Assembly (NCBI GenBank): GCA_016490735.1
Contig: JAEMWC010000032.1
Location: 1,579,501-1,643,500 of the forward strand
Length of the DNA stretch: 64,000 bases
Direction: 5' to 3'
Source: Pachyseris speciosa
Taxonomy: Eukaryota > Cnidaria > Anthozoa > Scleractinia > Pachyseridae
Position numbers and translations under genes: made by a program. Of this stretch, positions 42,176-53,296 are shown piece by piece. Position 1 is the first letter of the stretch, and every line of letters begins with the position of its first letter. The notes below the pieces were generated by a model. It ran no database searches. It saw only the letters and a program-made list of their open reading frames with translations, and was not told the origin of the DNA.

Positions 42176-43226
42176 CAGTACAGTCATTCTTGGTTCATTA
42201 CTCATGAATTTGTCACACACACACTATTACAAGAGATAACATCAGATGGGATAACAGACGTTTTTGAGATCCTGGCAGGAGTGTTACAAGGAGATACGTT
42301 AGCACCATACCTGTCGATCATCGTGGTTGACTACCGTACGAGGCTGGCTCTCGAAAAGCATCCAGATGCGGGCTTTACTGTAATTCCTACCTCGAGTTTG
42401 CCGATGATATAGCTCTGATAGCAAACACCATTACTGAGGGGCAGAAGAGTCTGAGGATGAATAAGAGTAAGACGAAGTACCTGGTGAAGAATATCGAAAA
42501 GCCAGGAGATCTGCACAGTATACCCGGCCACGGACTGTTCAGTGAACTCAGTTCCCTTACCTCAGAGCGGGCCTCGGAGCGAAGATAAAGAACACGGAAG
42601 ATGACATTAGTTCGAAAAGGAAAAGCACGAGCAGCTTGCCGCAGTTTGAAGTATATTTGGAAATCAGGCCTTCAGGAATGACCTCAAGATCAGACTCTTT
42701 ACAGCCACGGTTGAGTCAGTGCTCTTGTGTAGTTCAGAGACCTGGACCATGACGAAGCATCTGACTAAGATGGTAGATGGTTGTTACACTCTGATGTTGA
42801 GGATGGTTCTGAATGTGGACCAGTACACCATGAGGCTAGGACGACAAATGCGTACCTGTATGGAGACCTTCCCAAAGTCAGTTCCAAGATCGCTCAAAGG
42901 AGGCTCAAGCTGTAGCAGGGCACGCTAAACGACATCCAGAGCTGATCCTGCATAAAGTTGTCAAATGGGAGCCACATCACGGTTGGACAAGGCGGGGAAG
43001 GTCACATCTGAACTACATTGACAAACTGACGGCCTGCACTGGCCTCTAGTCAACGCAGGGCATCGCAATGACAATGGAGGACAAAGAGTGCTGGAGGAGA
43101 GTTGTCTGTGGAGCCGCCTTACTGACTGACTAGTCAGTCTGTAAGTAAGTAAGTAATAGTGTGTGTGACAAATTCGTGAGTAGTTTTTTGTTTTGTTTGG
43201 AGTAATGGTCCAAGAATGACTGAACG
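42176..43226 (+). pseudogene. Non-LTR retrotransposon RT remnant inside inverted flanks
   Basis: Plus-strand fragments in order: SDGITDVFEILAGVLQGDTL (RT motif B region), FADDIALIANTITEG (catalytic FADD), MNKSKTKYLVKNIEK, then ETWTMTKHLTKMVDGCYTLM, AQRRLKLAGHAKRHPE and DKECWRRVVCGAA at the C-terminus. This is the endonuclease-RT type of LINE (RTE-like). Many frame changes are present. The 3' end has a (GTAA)n tail at 43140-43155. The unit sits between inverted repeats 42176-42232 and 43147-43226. Confidence 0.65.
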
Positions 43227-43269
43227 ACAATTTTACAAAAAGATAATTGAAATCAGTGGGCCGTTGAGT

Positions 43270-43825
43270 CACAAGGCCCAGTTTAGCTAATCCCAGGTTA
43301 GAGTAAACTTTGATTTTAGTTTACTGAAAGTGTTCGTCATAGAGGTTTGCGAAACAATTTGCATTTAAGCGAAATTCATTTTAATCTTCGGATCTCTAAC
43401 TGAGTTATCAGCTTCTGGACATTCAGGCCAAGTATTGTAAAGGGTGGTGATAATCCGGGGGTGATAACACCTTGCAGGCACTAAGACGGCTGAAAGAAGC
43501 GACACAGTGATGTATAAGAATACGCCTTTTACGAATTGTAGGTAGAATATCCCCACTTCTAACATTTCGTCACACAATTTTACAAGATGAATTAAAGGGT
43601 CACATTCGCGTAAATTGGATAAACCCACTGATGTCGTATGTGCAACAAAGGTACCTTTAAACTATATTTGAAGTTTTCTTACGAAGTACATATACGCGCA
43701 TCGAAACTTATCTGCGGCGGTTATTCGGCTATGGCCACAGATGACGAAGAGGATACGGATTGCAACTTGAAAAAGTTAGGTTACCTCAGTTCAAGTTCAT
43801 TCTAGTTTGCGATAATCGCCATAAG
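43270..43825. other. No firmly supported feature
   Basis: A short frame from ATGGCCACAGATGACGAAG (43730) encodes an acidic N-terminus but lacks a good donor. Not called as a gene. Confidence 0.35.
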
Positions 43826-43828
<3 letters not shown>

Positions 43829-43890
<62 letters not shown>

Positions 43891-44540
43891 CTTTATTTAT
43901 TCACGGGATCCTTATCACTAAAAAGTGGTCTTCTAAAGAGCCGTGCGCATTAAACCTAGTACATAAAAGCTAAGACTAAATTACAGACATTGTTAAAAAA
44001 TCCTATAAGAAGTGCTAAACTAAGTTAAGAAATTACTAATGTACAATAGCGGAATAAAAACTATCTAAAGTAGTGGCCTGCTTAGCCTCCGCTGACAGAC
44101 TGTTCCATGTTACTGCGCCCCTATAACGAAAACTCTTCTTGAGGCCTCAGTGTTCGGCCGCGGAATAAACAGGTTATGTTGCGCACCTCGAAGATAATGT
44201 CTGTGGATAGTATTAACGCTGGCGAATTTATCAGACAGGTATTCGGGTACAAGGTTATTTACAGTTTTGAACATTAAAGATTTCAGTTGTTTTGCACGTC
44301 TGTCAGCGAGGCTATTCCATTTAAGGGCATGAAGAATCTGGGCAGATCTGGTATCCCAACTAGACCCTGTTATTATGCTGCAGCCCTGTTTTGTAGTTTC
44401 TCTAGTTTTTGGCTGAGGCCATTACCGATGCAGCCCCAGACAGCGCTGCAATAATCGAGATGCGGAAGAATCAATGACTTATGACAATGGTTTCTTTCAC
44501 TTTCAAAATATAATTTGAAAATGTACCACTTCGTGCTACA
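43829..44540 (-). pseudogene. L2-like LINE RT C-terminus with ATT microsatellite tail
   Basis: On the minus strand LILPHLDYCSAVWG and LSQKLEKLQNRAA are followed, after a frame change, by SAQILHALKWNSLADRRAKQ, then LVPEYLSDKF, HRHYLRGAQHNLFIPRP and FVIGAQ. These are the conserved end blocks of L2/CR1 RTs. The element ends in a (TTA)n run (43829-43888 on the plus strand as AAT repeats). It is 5'-truncated and frameshifted. Confidence 0.75.
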
Positions 44541-44559
44541 CGGGCCACTAGCGTAACAG

Positions 44560-46910
44560 AAAAAGTACTTACTCACAATTCGAACAAACTTATAACAAGA
44601 ATTCCCATGACAGTTGCCCTTTAAGATCGATCACGTGATTATGATCCTCGAACAACTGTGTCATTTCCAATTTCTTTTGAGGTTCATGGCTTATCTGTAG
44701 GTATTCTGAGACATATTAAGATTCCTTTATAATCTTATTTTGATAATTTATTTATCAAAAAGATGTATGATTGAGATAAACGGGAAGGTTATGGATTAGA
44801 GTCAAAAAATAATTAAGTTGAGTGAGAAAAAATAGAAAGCTATCTGATTTTATAGCCTGTAAACACAAAAATGACTGAGATTAGGCAGCGAAAATCGTGG
44901 AGACGAACACAAAATGGAGAGGGCGACAAGGCGACACCCAGGGCAACTGAAGCTGAACTGAGTCAAAGGAACCAGAAACACATTTTGAAAACTTTTTAGA
45001 TCTCTCACTACTCACAACTGCTGTCCGCCTGTATTTGAAGACCCAGCCTGTAAAGCCGCTGCCGTTTGGGCATTTTATACTTGATTGCTATAAACAACTC
45101 TTGCAAAGAATTTGACATGTTACAGGGGCGCCCAACGACAAATTTCGGTAGATACCTGTTCGGTGGAAGGTAATTCGCCTTGGGTTTTCGGCGTCGATTA
45201 AAGAGTGCACACGGATTTTCGTAACTAAAACGTGGCCTAAAAGATTCGAAACTGGGAAATCATAGACCCTAAGGTTTTCGGAAAGGTCGTAATTACTAAC
45301 TATTGCTGTTTTTGGCAGTCAAAAACGTCAGCTAGCATTTTCGGAAAGAAAATATTTCCCTAGAAAGTTCCTGGAAAGTTAATTTCAGCTTGCATTTTCT
45401 CAAAGGAAGATTTTGTTCCCTAACATTTTCGGGCAATTAAAATTTCAGTTAGGGAATCCGAACAGATGAACTTCTTATAGCTAACGAAAACATCACATTA
45501 AACAGACTTCAAACACCATAAGGTACTTAAAAATGCCTTTCTACAGATTTTGGTTATTTTGACTCGTTGGGTGTCCCTGATGTAAGACTGAGAACTGCGC
45601 CAGCCTCCCGTGTCCCGTCTCCCGTGAGAATGTTGTGATTCGTCTTCCTTTCCCGCAACGTTTTCACTGGAAATGAAACTTAAGTTCCTAAGACATCGCT
45701 AAGTGGAAACAGCAACGACAACAACACTTTATTTCACCCTGGAATTTGAAAAACAAAACAGAATTATGATCAGTTCAAAAAGTAATATATCAAATGATGG
45801 GAGTGCTGGCTAATTGAAATAACTTGAGAGTTAAAAATGTCAGGCAGTCATGAAAGAAAAGATATTTTACATGATTACTGAGGAGAGGTACACGAAAACA
45901 TACAAACATAGATATGCACACAAACAGATACAAACAGAATACTACTAGACTAAGATTATAATACTGCAAAACAGAATTTTTATCCAGAAAGAGAAAAGTA
46001 CAGAGTGTCCTTTGATAAAGTGGTGCTTCATTTTCTTTTTAAATAAACTGAGACAATGGAGATGATTTCATATCTTCCATCTTCGTGAATGGAATTCCAT
46101 ACTGACGGGCCTTGAAATCTTATATTACGGCCAAAACTGAGAATAACCCATTGAGAGGTAGGTTATCGGGAAATATCGGTAAATATCAATCACATTTAAA
46201 TATCCGCTACAAGAAGAAAATGCTTTTTCCACCAGGCAGGAATATGAGAAATCATCGACATATTTGACAGTTTATCACAGCCAAGCCCGCAGCCAAGTCA
46301 GCCAGGATAGCACATTTCGTGATTTAACGCTAAGACGTTTAAGAAATATAGAACTAATTACTTGTTCTTCAAAGCTAATGTGATCCTGTTAATTCTGAGC
46401 TTCTGATCATCACACGACTCATTGGTATCACATATCCGTTTTATCAGTCAACAGCATTACCGTGCGAGGTGATGAGATAAGGCAGGGAGGGGAGGGTAAG
46501 ACAGTTTGTATTTCACTGCTGACAATAACAAACACTTGAAATGTTTTATGAATGTGTGTTTAGTCTAGGAAAAGAGACTCTGCTGTAGCTGTCTGAGAAG
46601 TCTATTATTAGCAGTTCCGTGGGTAATTCTAGGCTTTTGCTTTTTTATTCCAGTAACCACCCCTCCTTAAAGATTTTTTTTCAGTGTCTAATCGTTTTAA
46701 ATCGCACCCTACCGCGCGGGAATACAATAATGCTATTCATTGACAGACAGTTGTTTACTTTCGATACAACTCTGCTCCCCTGTGGTTCAAACTGCCTTGT
46801 CTGGCTGCACGACTGTTCCACGCTGAATATACAGCTGCTGAGCAGAACTTTGATTTAACACTAGAAAGGACTTGAATCTTCACACTACACAAAGGTCAAC
46901 TTGAAGGTGC
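44560..46910. other. No gene; second copy of the 40.6-kb repeat and promoter-side sequence
   Basis: 44690-44780 matches 40593-40690. The rest, including 46600-46910 just upstream of the protease signal-peptide exon, has no recognised element; the protease promoter must lie here. Confidence 0.4.
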
Positions 46911-46914
46911 TATC

Positions 46915-49900
46915 ATGTTCATATTTCATGCGCTCAGTTTATTCGTTTTTATTAGTTTTACCGTCAGAATAAGCGGGTTCCCTCGAAATCAAGCCGATGG
47001 ACTAATAGGTGAGTCTTTTTGTTGTCATTTATAACGTTTTTTCTCTTAGAGTCAAGCGACGGGGCAAGAAATAGACTGAATAAGGATCTATAACCATTCT
47101 AAAGAAGGTCCTTTTTTGATGCTCTCTCCAAATAATGTTTACGAAATAAATTTTAAAGATTTATTTCCTTGGCAAGGTATCTGTTTCCACTCCCTCTCAA
47201 GCCAAGGCTATTGTAGATAATGAAACCTCTTTTGAGATTATCTGAAGGAGTTATTTCAACTGATAACATATTTTCCGGTTCTGAGCTTTGAGTGGAAAAG
47301 TGCGTCTTTTAGAGCATTTGTCTTTGACCGTTCCATGAAAACACCCAAGTTATTCCCGTATAACGTACCCGTTGCTCACTCGATGAAAAATTCTAAGGCT
47401 AGCGTAAATTTAATGATCATGTTGACCGATTCTATGTTTCCGCGATAAACGCAGCAATTCTCCCACTCAGTGTGAGTTCTGCAAGTTCAGTTCTGTAAAA
47501 CAGATACTTTGATATGTTTAGACGCTTAACTTTAGTGTAATGCCCTCTCGCATCGCCTTCGTATATTGCAAGATAATTTCAAAGTACAGACGTAACTCCA
47601 GTCATGTTACGACCACAGGCATGTCATTAGCCCGCAATTGAATTCCATATTCGCTGCGCGTTGCCAATAGAACAATTTGTCCGGTTGGATTGGATTTTCC
47701 CAGTTTTCCGGCCTGTAAAGACAGGCGATCCTCTTTGGCCACTTCCACAACTAGTATGGACAGTTGATTTGGTCGTGACCATCTTTACCAAGACTCATAT
47801 CGACGCCGCCTTTGCAGCCAAATGTGTCAACCGTTTCTTGGTCTTTTTAACCCTGCGGGAGCGGGCATCAGGAGATTAATCTCTGTGGTTGGTGTACGAA
47901 CGATTTCCGTCATACATTCTATGTCTCTTCTAAGACTCTTTTAATCCGTTTTAACTCCGTTTTGATAAGTCTCAATAGTGACTACCATCTGACTTCTCTT
48001 TACAATACTACTGGTTCGTCCAGCAATCATGTCGCAGGTTATGGGCCTCACTGTAGAGGGATTTTTATCTCCGATACCACAGACTTTCCATCACCAATAT
48101 TCCGTATCCTAATTTCTCCTTCTCCAGTTAGATCATAACTATTTTGAAAACCAGAAGAAAGGTGAACCTAATTCTGCAGTGTATACCACATTTGTTTTTA
48201 TCGGACCACTGTCCTGGCGATTACTGTTCTGCTTTCCACAGCATCAAGCACTTTTGCACTTCCAAAAACCTGGGGTGATGGCCTAAACAAGTAAAGAATA
48301 TGATTCTGAAAGTTCTCGTGACGTGTATAACATTGTTTAATGTTAGACACATGCCGGCACAACTCTTCGAATTACGGCAAATCATCGTGGCTGCTGTACT
48401 TTGATTTAATAGGCCGATTGTGTTCTTAAAATGCTGAAAAGTTGTCAAAAATTCAAAATGTTGCAACCAAAATTGCTTGATATTTTTATAAAAACGTTTC
48501 GCCTTTCTCAATTGCTTAAAGGAACAAAACATAGTTCATTTGGCGTCTTGCTGAACGATAAGAAGGACTGACCTGAATAAAATCAACTCTACCGATTATC
48601 CCACAGGCAGCCCAGACATACTGTATGTGTAGTTATAAGCTTCATGTTCTGCATATAGTCAAAACATTGATGTGAAAGTTCAAAAATAAATATTGTTTCA
48701 ATTTAATATCACTATGTGTTTGTTGTGTTGCTCAATAACCGGTCTATTTTGCGGTGCTTCTGGCCTGTTCGCCTGCTATCATAACCGCGTGGGCGCCATT
48801 ATTCTTACAGCTATATTCACTGTTCAAAAGGTGTCTAAAGATTCGAAATACTCTTAAGAAAAGCTCACTTACCTTTAGCTGTAAGCTTCCTTGTGTGTCC
48901 TGGCCGCTTTAAATGGCGATTTTTCGCTCTTTGGTACCAGAGGGATCTTCCATTAAATGGAAAGAGACACATTAAATGGATTAGACACCTTTTGAACAGT
49001 GAATAATGGCTCCCAAGCGGTTATGATAGCAGGCGAACAGGCCAGAAGCACCGCAAAAAAGCCCAGTTATTGAGCAACACAACAAACACATAGTGATATT
49101 AAATTGAAACAATATTTATTTTTGAACTTTTACATCAATATTTTGACTATATGCAGAACATTAAGCTTATAACTACACATACAGTATGTCTGGGCTGCCT
49201 GTGATTATCCGTGAAAATATTAGGTAAGGATCGCAATATGCCTGCGAAACGTTATCAAGTGACGGGCTATTTGTGATTGCACTGACAAACATTCAACAAT
49301 TTCGCATAAATTAAACATTTTTATCAAATGGTACATGGCAAACGTAAGCCTGGTCGGCTAAAACTGGTGTTTTATCAGTATATTGCCGGCCTAATCAGCC
49401 AGGCATACCCACCCATTCCAGACGCGAAGCATGGCACAAAACCGGAAGGAATGGAGAAAGCTCGTGACCGACTGCGGTGCAGTCGGCTGATGACGACGAC
49501 GACGATGACGACGACGACGATGATGATCAAATGGTTTACTTTTTCATGCTTGATGTGGGTTGTAAACCTATATTTTGCTTTAACGTTGCTCAGAAAGGCA
49601 AAACTTGCTTGAGGTTGCTAGAAGTGCAAAAGGTTGCTCAAAAGTTGCCGAGCACAATCGGGACAGACGCATAAGCGTTCAAAAGCCTGCGCACCCCGAA
49701 CCTCCCTCCCCTCGGTCAAGACAGGGTATACTAATTACTGTAAATGCTTTATCTTGACAGGTATAAGAAGTCCCTGCAGAATCAAAAGAGAGGTTTCTCA
49801 ATACAGCAAGCGTTTTCATATTCCCAGTGAAATAGCTTCTGAAAAGTTTCCTTTTTCAGCCGCGGTAAAACTGAGTACCAGGTGCACTGGTGTGGCTGTC

Positions 49901-52900
49901 ACGGAGCGTCACGTGATTACTGCTGCGCATTGCGTGACATCTCACAGAGGATCAGGCAAGAAAATAGGTAAAGATATACAGAGGTCTTCTATTTAACAGA
50001 CAATTAGATTATGAGCTCGAGATTTCTATAAATCGCGTGATAGCTGATGAGGGCGCAGCCCGAATCAGAACTAAATAAGTAAATTATCAAAATCCTCCTT
50101 GCAGACACTTGGAAAAACTCGAAGAAGCGGCCGCCATTTTGTTGACAACCGCTAATCACTATCTATCACAGATTAGTATAAATCTACTAGCGTTCTATCA
50201 CGAATGCCGTTCTCTGATTGGGTACGCCACCCGCTATCTATTCTGTGATAGATACTGAGTAGCGATTGTCAACAAAATGGCGGCCGCTTCTTCGCGTTTT
50301 CGAAGTGTCTGCGAGGAGGTTTTAGACAATTTACTTGTTTAGTTTTGAACGACTAGTATATTTATACTAAAACAATTAGATTATTCGCTCTCGATTTCTA
50401 TGCGTGATAGCTGATTCGGGCTGCGCCCTCATCAGCGATCACGCGATAAAAATCTCGAGCTCATAATCTCATTATTAAATAGATGGCGAGTAGCGTAACC
50501 AATCAGAGAACGGCATTCGTGATAGAACGCTAGTAGATTTATACTAATGGCTGATAGATAATAATGTTCATGCAGTAAGAAGCTTGGGCCGTTATCTCTG
50601 CCGACAATTCTCAGGGCTTGAAAGCTACTCCCTATGTATAATGTTCCAGAAATTGTCTTATCGCTGATTTTTTTAAATCTGAATTTTGAAGTATTTACAA
50701 TGCCCTTCAATACATCGGATAAGTTTCAGCTAAAACTTTCAGTGCAACATTCAATGAAAATGAAAATTCTTATTGAGCCCGGAAAATGGCTGCCCGATAA
50801 AAGCTTACAGCATTTTCAAGGAGAGTGTAGAATACGAGCAAAGCGGGGTCAGGGAAGAACGTCAATAAACTGCAGCATGCTGAGCGAATGCGCCCCCGAG
50901 TCGAAGTATATGAAAGCCTAGTAGAGAAATTTGTCATTTAATCTTTAATTGAGACATTGCCGTTAGTACAACAATCTGGCAATGGCTGGTCAACGGCTAG
51001 CTAAACAAATACAATTAACATAAAACTGGGTATACTGTGGACTAGAACAACTAATTACACAAGCAGCTGATAGCAACAGAAAGCTAATAAAATAACACTA
51101 ATTAGCACTAGTTAAATACCTAATCATTTAGGTATTTAAAAGGGCCTTTCATTAAAATATTTCGAACACACATACCTTATGACTTATGACTCTACTGTTT
51201 TAATTTTTTGAAGCTACATGAAAATGGCAAGAAAAATTCCTGTTTTAGGTATACGAAAAGGGGTACCATTTGTCAATGGAGGGTATACGAAAGGGGCGCC
51301 TTTTCTGTCAAAAATGGTATATGAAAGGGTAAGGGGTCGGACCTCGGCGGGGCGGCCCCCCCCCCCCCCCCCAAACCTTAGTGCCATTCGTCCAACGCCG
51401 TTGGTGACCACTATATGTTTTAAACTTTAATTCTGGCTGGTTTATTTCTTATCTGTGCTTGCTGTGATTGGATCATTTCATTGTGGTTCATTTCATATCA
51501 CATTTATTGGTTTTCGGCAGATAAACATGTTCAGGTGGGATTTTTGACGCCCTCTGGAAATTTCAACTGGATACCTGTTAAAAGAACGTTTGTTGTTAAA
51601 GACTGGATTAAGCGGGTATGCATGCTATATTTACATAACTCATAGTATACATGCATACGTTACAAACTAACTTTTCTCCCACAGTTATATTTATTCAAAA
51701 TCATTTTATCTTGAATCTTGTTAGGCCAATTATACGTCTTATTTTTACTTTGGCTCGAATTCCTTTGTTTTGACACAAGGAAATATATCTATAACACCGG
51801 TAAATATGAACTGTCTGAAAAGCTGGGTGCGGCTTTGATTGTTCAAAGGAAAGAGTGGGGGCTAATGAACAGCTAATTAAGATACAAGGGGGTCATGTGA
51901 CTTATTCCGCTTGCATATTAATACATAACCCCCTTGCATACTAACACATAATCTCCTCGCAAATTTTACTAGCCATGTTGTGAAGTGAAACTGTCCAGTT
52001 ACTTCTTTTTCGTTTCTTTTACAGATTCTTTTCGTTGGAGGCTCATCATCGCTTTTTCCTGCCATCATCGTTGTCGGTAACTGCAATGATACGTCGCCCG
52101 GTTTTTGTTTCATCCTCAGTACGAAAATCGAAGTTAGCAGCTCTTTTTTCTGTAGCTCGCTCTCTTTCAATTCATCCACAAACAACAACTTTTCTGTTGC
52201 ATCAATTCGCAAAATACTGCCTCCAAACCTGCTTTGGGTCAAACATTACACACTCCGAATCGCTCGACAACGCTCAGCTTGCAGCTGCAGACAACAAACA
52301 ACTAATTGAAAATTAAAATTTGAAACCATGCAGTAATCAACTTGAATGATGCCAAAGCCATAGTGTAATTAGACTGAATAGTAGGTAACTTTTGGTCAAC
52401 ATCAAACGTGCCTCGGCGTTAACACCAATATTATCTCAACTGTTAAGGAAAAACAAATTAAACATAATTTAAAAAAAAATTAATACATTTGTTCATCAAT
52501 GTATTTCTGGGTCAGTTGAGGAATTCTCGCCAAAGTAAGAAATAAGCCAGATATAGCCCTTCAGCTCGGGGTTATGTGATTTATTCTCCTCGTGCGTTGC
52601 CCGAGGGCTAATAAATCACATAACCTCTCGCTTCAGGCCTATAACCCTCACTTAGATCCATTTCCAACGACTGAAAAGGATACTCAATCATTTCCGAGAT
52701 AGAAACATGTACAGTTCTTATCCGCTCGTACGTCAACATGCATTCAGAAAACTTCGACACAGCTGACATTGCTTTAAATTTATTTTATAGATAAGACCGT
52801 CCATAAAAGATGACTTTGCACTTTTAGTCCTCCGTAAGAAGCACAACCGACCGTTCCTGCTCCCCGCCGCTGTAAATGCCACAGTAGCCGCTGAAGCGCG

Positions 52901-53241
52901 AAGTTACGTGTACTTTTCAGCGTTTGATGATGCGGATCAACCAAAGAACCTTATGTACCGAGTGTGCCAGATTCAGGGAGCGGCATATGGCCTGGTTTAC
53001 CAGGAATGCTTCACGGAAGACGGAGCTTCTGGAGCGGGTGTTTATATGCAGGTGTATGACTTGGGCAAAAACGATTGGGACCGAGTGGTAAGTGTGAACT
53101 GTGACGGAAACTAATTCATAGCGTCATCTTTATGTCTTCTGGTTATTCAATAAGGCGACGCCTCCATTTGAAACGGGAGATGGCTCAAACGACAATGGGA
53201 AATTTGTTTCTCTTCTCCACAGCACCTTTGTCCTCATCTTA

Positions 53242-53296
<55 letters not shown>

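Noticed and set aside
43730..43780. Short ATG frame MATDDEEDTDCNLKKL as a first exon
   Set aside because: No good donor follows and a LINE 3' end begins 50 bases later; too short to support.
43829..43888. CRISPR-like or structured repeat
   Set aside because: It is a plain AAT microsatellite forming the tail of an L2-like LINE.
48221..48532. 103-codon minus-strand frame in the protease intron
   Set aside because: No domain, no splice support and low-complexity composition.
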